A DNA stretch of 64,000 nucleotides, taken from NCBI GenBank assembly GCA_963840535.1, contig CAWIZJ010000046.1:62001-126000 (forward strand), in the 5' to 3' direction. Made by a program: the position numbers and the translations under genes. The stretch's first letter is position 1, and the number at the start of each line of letters is the position of its first letter. The notes below the pieces were generated by a model. That model was given only the letters and a program-made list of their open reading frames with translations, did no database searches and had not been told where the DNA came from. Positions 36,101 to 43,573 of the stretch are shown here, one piece after another. Source of the DNA: VAZQ01 sp963840535 (lineage in GTDB: Bacteria; Pseudomonadota; Alphaproteobacteria; Rhizobiales; Xanthobacteraceae).

Positions 36101-36326
36101 CAGCATCGGCAGTCGGCGGACCAAGGCGGGCTGGACGCTCGGCGCCGGGCTCGAGGGTCGGCTGGGGGGCAATTGGACCGGCAAGATCGAGTACCTCTAC
36201 ATGGACTTCGGCCGGGTCTCCGCGCTCGCAAATCTTGCGCGCAACGCAACTCCGCTCGCGGTCACGTTGAATTCACGCGTCACGGACAACATCTTTCGGG
36301 TCGGCATCAACTACAAGCTCAACTGA
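33174..36326 (+). CDS. TonB-dependent receptor (ZnuD-like) fused to a second outer-membrane beta-barrel
   Basis: 1050-aa outer-membrane protein starting at ATG 33174. Order: signal peptide 1-29; TonB-box-like LPEVTVTAP 32-40; a low-complexity TTAPxR linker 50-97; plug about 105-235 (GDVMFTKPGITSTT, RPVIRGQDNFRVRIQENG, DTGEDHAVTIDPLVANRIEV, RGPATLRWGSQAIGGVVEV); 22-strand barrel ending FFLNGKF at Phe 766, a normal receptor C-terminus. A 28-residue linker then leads to a complete Omp25/31-type eight-strand barrel at 795-1050 (WNWAGFYVGGNIGASAGGS; FGTLRGRLGVAP; KIEYLYMDFG; VGINYKLN). The EDHAVTIDPL and SQAIGGVV blocks match the ZnuD zinc-receptor group. Genes for ExbB, ExbD and TonB follow. Zinc uptake is inferred from family plus the Zur-like site; no frame break is seen. 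Confidence 0.88.
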   Translation: MSIRATRLLLLGSSALVSLACVAEKVRAQATLPEVTVTAPSPIVQRPPVRPAAPAPVRTTAPPRTTAPVRTTAPARTTAPARRTAPAPAAVPAPAPIVAESAQLQGTLPIVADQFATVTVVPAGEIERSPAQNLGDVMFTKPGITSTTTAPGASRPVIRGQDNFRVRIQENGIASGDVSDTGEDHAVTIDPLVANRIEVIRGPATLRWGSQAIGGVVEVDNNRIPTWIPPGGFSALMKGGATTVDNGLEGAVLLDAGRGNFALHADAFGRRADDYRIPGYPYLFPPDPAPPVNGRQPNTALRTGGSSVGGSYLFDGGFVGVAVSHFASLYRIPGIEATEAGTRIDLHQTKVTSKGEFRPQASAIDTIRFWLGASDYKHDELAFENGFDGVQQTFTNKTQEGRMEVQMAPLHLWFTALTSAFGVQAGNVKLTAPGVEGGLYDPNRTTMVAGYIFNELKFTDWFKMQVAGRIEQDNVKGSVPDLLVDPLVSIDRNLSFTPKSGAVGFLHDLPWGMVASLTGQYVERAPRAPELLSRGIHEATGTFDIGNPNLDIEIARSIEAGIRRAQGPFRFEATAYYTKFKDFIFRRLTGQTCEGTIDTCTPVGEGGDLNLALWSQRDAIFRGGEVQAQLDVAPLGTGLWGVDAQYDIVRATFTDGTNVPRIPPQRLGGGVYWRDDHWFTRIGLLHAFAQNNPGENETPTAGYNLLKAELAYRKKLDPLHHGMSEIAFGIVGTNLLDDDVRNSVSFKKDEVLLPGRGVKFFLNGKFGGEPWLERTPLIIEPPLIRKAPAPVVTAWNWAGFYVGGNIGASAGGSHTDAEFTDLAAGITAAVSKNYSPIDGLIGGGQLGFNWQSGSWVAGIEADFQGARQRGRATTLECSGETCNPAITELEIDAPVSAIIHHRLDWFGTLRGRLGVAPTPESLLYLTGGVAVGRIATAGTGNGSSLEVVSATDGDGNPVLDDEGNPVFLANVDAVRTSIGSRRTKAGWTLGAGLEGRLGGNWTGKIEYLYMDFGRVSALANLARNATPLAVTLNSRVTDNIFRVGINYKLN

Positions 36327-36645
36327 TGACAGTTCCAACCTTGCTCGCTGCCTGCCGAATCCGTTGCCGAAGGCGGCGAATGCATGTATCGAGCGGGTGA
36401 ATTCCGATCGGGAGGCGACGGCGTAGCAGCCTGCGGGGTGCGCGTCGCGAGAGCGGCGGTGCGAGGTCTGGCTCGCGGCTCGGTAAAGTGTTGATGTAAT
36501 GCCATCCGGGCAACCGGAGGACATCGGCGTAACGTGAGGCCCCTCGAGATGCCGTCCGCGAACACCCGTTGGCGATCGGTGGAAGCCCTGCGCGCGTACG
36601 GGGGCGGGTGCCGCTTCGCCGGTTGCGATCGCTCGTGCCGCGGCC
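36327..36645. other. Gap between receptor and exbB
   Basis: 319 bases with no clear gene or terminator. The beginning of ExbB may lie here: the frame upstream of GTG 36646 encodes GAGAASPVAIARAAA-like signal sequence without a start codon, whereas ATG 36549 in another frame encodes MPSANTRWRSVEALRAY. A one-base change in the G-run near 36600 would join them. Confidence 0.4.
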
Positions 36646-37437
36646 GTGGTCGCGCTCGCCGTCGTCCCGATCGCGGCGCGTGCGCAGGACGCCGTGATCG
36701 GTACCGGAACGCTGCCGCCCGACACGCTGCCACGCGACCTCTCGCCGTGGGGCATGTATCTCAACGCCGATCCGGTGGTGAAGGCGGTGCTGATCGGGCT
36801 GGCGCTCGCGTTCTTCGTCACCTGGTGGGTCTGGCTCAAGAAGACCATCGAGATCGTGATGGCCAGGCGGCGCGTGCGCGCGGCCGCCGCAACGCTGGCA
36901 AGCGTGCGCTCACTGGCGGAGGGTGCCGAGCGTCTCTCCGGCAGCAGCGGGGAGGTCCGCGACTTCCTCGATGCCGCCGTAACCGAGATCGAGCTCTCCG
37001 CCGGTGCGCACGATCGCGAGGGCGTCAAGGAGCGCCTCGCGTCCAGCCTCGAGCGCATCGAAGCTGCCTGCGTGCGCCGCATGTTGCGCGGCACCGGCGT
37101 GCTCGCCACCATCGGCGCGACCGCGCCCTTCATCGGCCTGTTCGGTACGGTCTGGGGCATCATGAACAGCTTCATCGGCATCTCGAAGTCGCAGACCACG
37201 AACCTCGCGGTGGTGGCGCCCGGCATCGCCGAGGCCCTGCTGGCGACGGCTTTCGGGCTTGCCGCCGCCATCCCGGCAGTGGTGATCTACAACGTGTTCG
37301 CGCGCTCGATCGCCGGCTATCGCGCGCTGGTCGGCGATGCCGCCGCCGAGGTGCTGCGGCTGGTGAGCCGCGATCTCGCGCGCCCTGCCGCCGCCCCGAC
37401 AGCGAGGCGGGCCGGCCCGCTGTCGGCCGCCGAGTGA
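36646..37437 (+). CDS. exbB: ExbB / TolQ-type proton channel subunit
   Basis: 263 aa from GTG 36646; the true start may be upstream (see preceding gap). Signal-like segment ending AARAQ, then three membrane helices: VLIGLALAFFVTWWVWL, ATIGATAPFIGLFGTVWGIM and the LLATAFGLAAAIPAVVIYN helix. The last two line the proton path, and GTVWGIMNSF is a family hallmark. Works with ExbD to energise TonB. The N-terminal periplasmic extension is typical of the longer ExbB form (about 260-300 aa). Confidence 0.93.
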   Translation: MVALAVVPIAARAQDAVIGTGTLPPDTLPRDLSPWGMYLNADPVVKAVLIGLALAFFVTWWVWLKKTIEIVMARRRVRAAAATLASVRSLAEGAERLSGSSGEVRDFLDAAVTEIELSAGAHDREGVKERLASSLERIEAACVRRMLRGTGVLATIGATAPFIGLFGTVWGIMNSFIGISKSQTTNLAVVAPGIAEALLATAFGLAAAIPAVVIYNVFARSIAGYRALVGDAAAEVLRLVSRDLARPAAAPTARRAGPLSAAE

Positions 37438-37465
37438 GCGCGGGAGCGCACTAGCGGAGTCGCTC

Positions 37466-37891
37466 ATGGGCGTACGTCTCGATCACGGTGCGGACGCGCT
37501 CGACGAGGTCCACGAGATCAACGTCACGCCGTTCATCGACGTGATGCTGGTGCTGCTCATCATCTTCATGGTGGCGGCACCGCTCGCCACCGTCGACATC
37601 CACGTCAATCTGCCGGCATCGAACGCGCAGTTGCAACCGCGGCCGGACAAGCCGCTCTACCTGACGGTGAGGTCCGACCTCACGCTGGCGCTCGGCAACG
37701 ATCCGGTCGACCGCGATTCGCTGCGCACGGCGCTCGAGGCGGCGGCCAAGGGCGAGAAGGACGCCATCATCTTCCTGCGCGCGGACAAGGCGGTGCCGTA
37801 CGGCGAGGTGATGGAGGTCATGAACCTGCTGCGCGCCGCCGGCTTTCTGAAGGTTTCGCTGGTCGGGCTCGAGAAGGTGCCGGCGCAATGA
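37466..37891 (+). CDS. exbD: ExbD proton-channel subunit
   Basis: 141 aa. One membrane helix, INVTPFIDVMLVLLIIFMVA, with the proton-carrying aspartate in TPFIDVML, then a periplasmic domain (FLRADKAVPYGEVMEVMNLL). Stop overlaps the tonB start by four bases (ATGA). Complete. Confidence 0.96.
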   Translation: MGVRLDHGADALDEVHEINVTPFIDVMLVLLIIFMVAAPLATVDIHVNLPASNAQLQPRPDKPLYLTVRSDLTLALGNDPVDRDSLRTALEAAAKGEKDAIIFLRADKAVPYGEVMEVMNLLRAAGFLKVSLVGLEKVPAQ

Positions 37892-38743
37892 CCGCGCTCG
37901 ACGCATTCGATTTCGCGGATCTGCGGCGGTGGGCGGTCAGCGGCGCCGTCGTAGCGCTCGCCCACGGCGGCATCGCGGCCGCGATGGTGGCCTGGCGCGA
38001 GCCGGCCGATCTGTCGGAGCCGGCCGCGGCGATCGTGATCCACTTCGCACCGGTGGCGGTCGCCCCGGCGGCGCCCGCGAGCGAGGCTCCGCCCGGGCCC
38101 GAGCAGGTGGCCTCCGATGCCGCTCCGAGCACGCCGGGAGAGATCAGCGAGGAAAGGGTCGAGGACAAGCTCGAGCGTCGGGTCGAGGTCGAGGCTCGAG
38201 CCCGAGGACATCCTCGAAACGAAACCGGTCGAGGAGCCGCCGCCGCAGGTGCCGCCGGCGCCCGACCCGGAAGTGGCGGTCGCGCCTGCACCGCGGCCGC
38301 AGGAGGTCAGGCAGGAGAGCCAGCAGCAGCAGGAGCCGCGGCCGCCGGCACCGGTGACGCTGGCGCCGCAGGCGCTCCCGGTGGAGACCGCGCCGGTTGC
38401 GGCCGCGCCCGAGCAGGGCCCGTTCAAGCCGAGCGACGCCAAGGCCGTGCAGGCCTGGCAGAAGTGGCAGAAGCAGATCGTGGCGCTGCTCGAGCGCAAC
38501 AAGCGCTACCCGCCGACCGCCCAGTCCCGGCGCCAGCAGGGCGTCGCGCAGGTCTTCTTCAGTCTCGACCGGCAAGGCCGCGTGGTCGAAAGCCGCGTGG
38601 TGCGCTCCTCGGGTGCGGCCGTGCTCGACGAGGAGGCGGTCGCGCTGGTGCGCCGCGCGCAGCCGTTCCCGGCGTGGCCGGCGCGGGAGTTCACCGGCGA
38701 GCGCGTGGATCTGACCGTGCCGATCCGCTTCAACCTCAAGTGA
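37888..38743 (+). CDS. tonB: TonB energy transducer, frame break near 38197
   Basis: About 285 aa when joined. Residues 1-90: N-terminal membrane anchor AVVALAHGGIAAAMVAW after a short cytosolic tail. Proline-rich periplasmic spacer (PVEEPPPQVPPAPDPEVAVA). C-terminal domain with YPPTAQSRRQQGVAQVFFSL and RVVRSSGAAVLDEEAVALVR, the receptor-binding TonB fold. The frame changes once between ERRVEVE and LEPEDILETK; one G around 38190-38200 restores it. The compact exbB-exbD-tonB set next to one receptor points to a dedicated Ton motor. Confidence 0.88.
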
Positions 38744-38877
38744 TCGGCCCCGATCCGGGAGCGCGACCTGGCTCCTCTCCTATTGTCCGCCGCCGGAATC
38801 GGGCTTATTTCATGGGCGTCGGCGCCCGCCGGCGGTTCCGCACCGGCGCGTTCCCGCCGGCAAATCCGGAGCGTCGA

Positions 38878-39042
38878 ATGCCCGAGACGGCTTCCACCGC
38901 GACAGCTGCGATCTCGCGTCCGCTGGTCCTGATCGCGGGCGCGGCCGGGGTCGCGGTCGCCGCAACGATGGCGCTGTGGGCGCACTACGGGACGGCGGTG
39001 TTCTTCGAGATGATCGCCGCCGGGATCGCCGCCTGCTTTTGA
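38878..39042 (+). CDS. Small membrane protein upstream of SCO gene
   Basis: 54 aa, one transmembrane helix (LVLIAGAAGVAVAATMALW) followed by WAHYGTAVFFEMIAAGIAAC-F. I recall the same ending in small proteins next to SCO genes of Bradyrhizobium-like genomes. It lies 25 bases before the SCO start, so it probably belongs to the same operon. Role unknown; a part in copper delivery would be speculation. Confidence 0.65.
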   Translation: MPETASTATAAISRPLVLIAGAAGVAVAATMALWAHYGTAVFFEMIAAGIAACF

Positions 39043-39067
39043 GCGCGCGGGCGGAGAGGGCACCGAC

Positions 39068-39667
39068 ATGAGCGCGCGCAGCGTCCGCATCCTCCTCCTC
39101 TCGGCCGCCTTTCTCGCCGGGCTGGTGCTGTGCCTCGGCGCGATCCTGATCGTGAGCGGGCGCCTGTCGGCACCGGTGGCGCAACAGGTTGCGGCCATCG
39201 GCGGACCGTTCAAGCTCGTCGATCAGGATGGGCAGGTGGTCACCGACCAGGATTTGAAGGGCCGGCCCTTTCTGGTGTTCTTCGGCTTCACCCACTGCCC
39301 GGACATCTGCCCCACCGTGCTGTTCGAGGTGTCGGAGATCATGCGCGTCCTCGGTCGCGACGCCGACCGCACGCGCGCGTTGTTCATCACGGTCGATCCG
39401 GAACGCGACACGCCCGCGGTGATCAAGGACTATCTGTCGAGCTTCGATCCGCATCTGACCGGTCTCACCGGCGATGCGGCCGAGGTGGCGGCGGTGGCCA
39501 AGGCCTATCGCGTGTATTTCAAGAAGGTTCCGCTCGACCAGGGCGGCTACACCATGGACCACACGGCCATCGTCTACCTGATGGACAAGGAGGGCCGCTT
39601 CGTCTCGCCCTTCAGTCTCAAGCGGACGGCGCAAGCCGCCGCCGCCGACCTGCGCAAGCATCTGTGA
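39068..39667 (+). CDS. SCO1/SenC-family copper chaperone-like thioredoxin protein
   Basis: 199 aa. N-terminal anchor ILLLSAAFLAGLVLCLGAIL, then a thioredoxin fold. Copper/redox motif CPDIC in FGFTHCPDICPTVLFE, and the distal conserved histidine in YTMDHTAIVYLMD. These three ligands are those of Sco proteins, which load the CuA site of cytochrome oxidase or reduce it. VDPERDTP is the other family block. Intact. Confidence 0.93.
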   Translation: MSARSVRILLLSAAFLAGLVLCLGAILIVSGRLSAPVAQQVAAIGGPFKLVDQDGQVVTDQDLKGRPFLVFFGFTHCPDICPTVLFEVSEIMRVLGRDADRTRALFITVDPERDTPAVIKDYLSSFDPHLTGLTGDAAEVAAVAKAYRVYFKKVPLDQGGYTMDHTAIVYLMDKEGRFVSPFSLKRTAQAAAADLRKHL

Positions 39668-39684
39668 TGCGGGCCAGCCGACCG

Positions 39685-42369
39685 ATGAACCGCAAGGAGC
39701 GGCGTGCCGCCGGGAAGCGTGCCCCGCCCGGGGCGGCGGGAGCTCGCGGAGCGGCGGGCGATCGAGCGCAACTGTTCGCGCTCGCCGTGCAGCATCACCA
39801 GGCTGGACAGCTGCCGCAGGCCGAGAGCCTCTACCGGCAGGTGCTCGCGGCCGACCACCGCCATTTCGGCAGCCTGCATCATCTCGGCATCATGGCCTTG
39901 CAGAGGGGTCAGCCGCACGCCGCGGTCGAGGAGTTCGCACGTGCGATCGCGATCAACGATCGCATTCCCGACTGCCGCTACAACATGGCATACGCCCTGC
40001 AATCGGTCGGCCGCCTGGAGGAGGCGGCGGGCCATTACCGCGAGGCCGTCAGGCTCAAGCCGGACTACGTCGAGGCCCACACCAACCTCGGCAACCTGCT
40101 CAGGGATCTCGGCCGCCACCGCGATGCCGTCGCCGCCTACGAGCGCGTGATCGGGCTCAAGCCGACCGCCGAGGCCCACTACAACCTGGCGAACACGCTC
40201 GGGCCGCTCGGCCGCCTGGAGGAGGCGGTCGACCACTATCGGCGCGCGCTCGCGCTCAAGCCCGACTTCGCCGGGGTGCACAACAATCTCGCCAATGCGC
40301 TGGTGGCACAGGGTCGATCGGAGGAGGCGCTGGTCCATTTCCGGCGCGCGCTCGAGCTCGATCCCGGCCTGGTCGAGGTTCACGTCAACCTCGGCACCAC
40401 GCTGCTGCAGCAGGGACAGCTGGATGCCGCGGCGCGCGTCCCTGGAGCGCGCCCTCGCCATCAATCCCGATTTCGCCGATGCCCATTCCAATCTCGGCAA
40501 CGTGCTGCTGGCGCAGGGGCGGCTCGAGCGTGCGGCGCAGTGCTATCGGCGTGCGCTCGCACTCAAGCCCGACCTCGCCGGCGCGCACAACAACATCGGG
40601 ATCGTGCTGGCGTCGCAGGGCCGGTTCGAGGAGGCGTGCGAATGCTTCCAGCAGGCGCTCGCGCGCAATCCGGACTTCATCGACGCATACAACAATCTGG
40701 CACGCGCCTTCATGGCGCTGGGGCAGCCCGACCACGCATTGGGTGCGTTGCGCCGCGCGCTCGCGGTCGCCGAGGCGGCGGATACCAAGTCGCTTTTCGT
40801 TCAGTGCGTGAAGATGTTCGCGATCCCGCCCAACGTCGAGGATTTCCGCTCGCTGATGATGCGGGCGCTGTCGGAGCCGTGGGGGCGCACCAACGATCTG
40901 GCGCCGGTCGCCGCGCGCCTGGTGAAGCAGGACGACGCGATCGGCGCGGCGATCGAGCGCGCCGGCGCAGCCTGGCCGCGGCCGCTTGCGGCGAACGAGC
41001 TCCTGGGTCCGTCCGGCCTCGCCGAGATCTCCGGTCACCGGCTGCTGCGCTGCCTGCTGGAATCCGCGACCGTCGCCGACGTCGATCTGGAGCGCTTCCT
41101 GACCGCGTTGCGGTTCGCGCTGCTCGGGCTCGTCGCGGCCGCGGACGTGCCCATGGACGACGGGATCCGCGATCTCTGCTGCTCGCTGGCGCGGCAATGC
41201 TTCCTCAACGAGCAGGTATTCGCCCATACCGACGAGGAGATCGCGCAGGCGCAGCGCCAGCGCGATGCCGTGGTCGCGCGCATTGGCGTCGGGCGGGACG
41301 ATCGGCGAGCCTCGGCTCGCAGTGGTCGCGAGCTACTTCCCGCTCCATTCGCTGCCGGGGGCGGAGCGCCTCCTGGAGCGGGAATGGTCCGCCGCGGTCG
41401 CAGACCTGCTCGCCCAGCAGGTCGGCGAGCCCGCGCAGGAGCGCGAATTGCGCGCATCCATCCCGGTGCTGACCGCGGTCGATGACGAGGTGTCGCGCGA
41501 GGTCCAGCGGCAATACGAGGAGAACCCGTATCCGCGCTGGGCGAAGGCGGACCCGCCGGGAGAGACGCTGTCCTTCGACCAATACCTGCGCCGCCGGTTG
41601 CCGGCCGCCGCCTTCGAGCCCCTGGGCCGGGCGCGAACCGACATCCTGATCGCCGGCTGCGGCACCGGCCAGCACGCGATCGAGACCGCGCAGAGGTTCG
41701 CCGGCGCCAGCGTGCTCGCCGTCGATCTCAGCCTCGCCAGCCTCGCCTTTGCGGTCCGCAAGACCCGCGCGCTCGGGCGCACCAACATCGAATATGGCCA
41801 GGCCGACATTCTCGGTCTCGGCTCGCTCGGGAGGACTTTCGACCTCGTCGAGGCATCCGGCGTGCTGCACCACCTCGCCGATCCGCTGCTCGGATGGCGC
41901 ATCCTGCTGTCGCTGCTGCGCCCGCGCGGCTTCATGGCGGTCGGCCTCTACAGCGCGATCGCGCGCGCCGGCATCGTCGAGGCGCGTTCCTTCATCGCCG
42001 AGCGCGGCTACCGGTCGACGGCGGAGGATATCCGGCGCTGCCGGCAGGATCTCCTGGCGGCCGACGGCGGCAACCGGTTCAGGACCGTCGCCGCCTCGGA
42101 CGATTTCTTCAGCACCAGCGCGTGCCGCGATCTCCTGTTCCACGTCCAGGAGCACCGCTTCACGCATCCCGCAGATCGCCCGCTTCATCGCGGACAACGA
42201 TCTCGCGTTCATCGGCTTCGACCTCGAGCAGTTCACGACGCGCCGATACCTGGCGCGGTTCCCGCACGACGGCGGCATGACCGATCTCGCGTCATGGGAC
42301 GTTTTCGAGCGCGAGCACCCCAACATTTTTTCCGGCATGTATCAGTTCTGGGTGCAGAGGAAATCGTGA
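39685..42369 (+). CDS. TPR protein fused to a class I SAM methyltransferase, three frame breaks
   Basis: About 890 aa when joined. Start ATG 39685 (MNRKERRAAGKR). About nine TPRs (for example VEAHTNLGNLLRDLGRHRDA) fill residues 20-360. A helical linker follows, then a methyltransferase with SAM motif ILIAGCGTGQHAIETA, acidic strand VLAVDLSLASLAFA and VEASGVLHHL, ending at QFWVQRKS. Frame changes occur near 40437 (AARVP versus SLERALAI), 41280 and 42165 (QEHRFT to IPQIARFI), each within a G/C run and each repaired by one base. Such TPR-methyltransferase proteins are widespread in Hyphomicrobiales, with unknown substrates; TPRs suggest a protein target. Confidence 0.82.
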
Positions 42370-42496
42370 GTGGCCCCGCTCGAGCGGGTTCCGCTCGCAA
42401 AGGCGTCATGCGCGGGCGCCACCGATCCGCCGCAACCCCGTCGTCTATGAGGGGTGCGGCCGGAGCAACCCGGTGCAACACAGGTACGTCCGAGAG

Positions 42497-43516
42497 ATGG
42501 CGGCGCCACCGAACCTCCTCCCGATCCGCTCCATCCGTCGGTGCGGCGCGCTCCTCGCCGGCGTGGTCTGCGCCATCGCTCTGCTCGCGACCGGCGAGGC
42601 CGCGGCGCAGGGGACCGGCGGCGAACCTGGTGTGCCGGGCTTCTGGGATCCGCGGCGGCGGCCGGAACGGCCGGACCTGTCGCGCCTGAGCGTGATCCGG
42701 TTTCTGACCGAAACCGACTACCCTCCGTTCAATTTCTCCGGTGCGGACGGCAATCCGCAGGGCTTCAACATCGATCTTGCGCGGCTCCTGTGCGAGGAGC
42801 TCAAGCTCGCCTGCACCATCCAGATGCGCCGCTTCGAGACGCTGGTGCCGGCGCTCAACGCCAACCAGGGTGACGCCGCGATCGCCTCGATCGCGGCCAC
42901 GGCGGAGATGCGCGCCAAGGTCGATTTCACCGATTCCGATCATCGCACGCCCGCCCGCTTCGTCGGCCGGCGCGATTCGCCGATCAACGATCCGCTGCCG
43001 GAGCGGCTCGAGCGCAGGAAGGTGGCGGTGGTCGCCGGCACCGCGCACGAGGCCTATATCAAAGCACTGTTCACCGAGGTCGAGCTGGTGCCCTATCCGA
43101 GCGCCGATGTGGCCCGGCTCGCGCTGCGGCGCGGGGATGTCGACCTCCTGTTCGGGGATGCCATCTCGCTCGCCTTCTGGCTCAACGGCACGGATTCGGA
43201 GAACTGCTGCGCGTTCCGCGGCGGCCCCTACATCGACAACCGCTATTTCGGCGAGGGCATCGGCATCGCGGTGAGGAGGGGCAACGACACCATCAGGCTC
43301 GCATTGAACTGGGCGATGTTCCGGGTCTGGGAGCAGGGCCGCTTCACCGACCTGTGGCTGCGCTACTTCGCGATCAGTCCGTTTGACGCCCGTGCGAGGA
43401 GGGCGCTGCTCCCGCTCGCCAACCGGCTTCCACCGCGCGGAACTTGCGCGAGAGCGCGTGCGCTGGTATCGAAACGCTCGTCGTCATGGCCGGCCTCGTG
43501 CAGCCCAGTCGGGTAA
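42497..43516 (+). CDS. Amino-acid-type ABC substrate-binding protein (SBP_bac_3)
   Basis: Periplasmic binding protein. Signal peptide ALLAGVVCAIALLATGEAAAQ; TETDYPPFNF opens the domain, followed by GFNIDLARLLCEEL, GDAAIASIA and the second lobe; ends normally at RYFAISPF. As read, the frame runs on for about 45 unrelated residues because CCGTTTGAC lacks one T; with TTTT it would stop right after SPF near 43385. No transporter genes are adjacent. Start ATG 42497 is chosen over GTG 42473. Confidence 0.85.
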   Translation: MAAPPNLLPIRSIRRCGALLAGVVCAIALLATGEAAAQGTGGEPGVPGFWDPRRRPERPDLSRLSVIRFLTETDYPPFNFSGADGNPQGFNIDLARLLCEELKLACTIQMRRFETLVPALNANQGDAAIASIAATAEMRAKVDFTDSDHRTPARFVGRRDSPINDPLPERLERRKVAVVAGTAHEAYIKALFTEVELVPYPSADVARLALRRGDVDLLFGDAISLAFWLNGTDSENCCAFRGGPYIDNRYFGEGIGIAVRRGNDTIRLALNWAMFRVWEQGRFTDLWLRYFAISPFDARARRALLPLANRLPPRGTCARARALVSKRSSSWPASCSPVG

Positions 43517-43573
43517 ACCCGACGTGAGCTGACGGGCGCGCGCATGACGGTTTGTCGCGGCCGGAGAGCAATC

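Noticed and set aside
38190..38205. Programmed frameshift in tonB
   Set aside because: No slippery heptamer or downstream pseudoknot is visible, and many unrelated genes in the window show the same kind of one-base change, so sequence error is more likely.
43385..43516. Novel C-terminal extension of the SBP_bac_3 protein
   Set aside because: The extension begins exactly after the family end SPF at TTTGAC; one additional T gives TGA there. The extra residues have no domain character.
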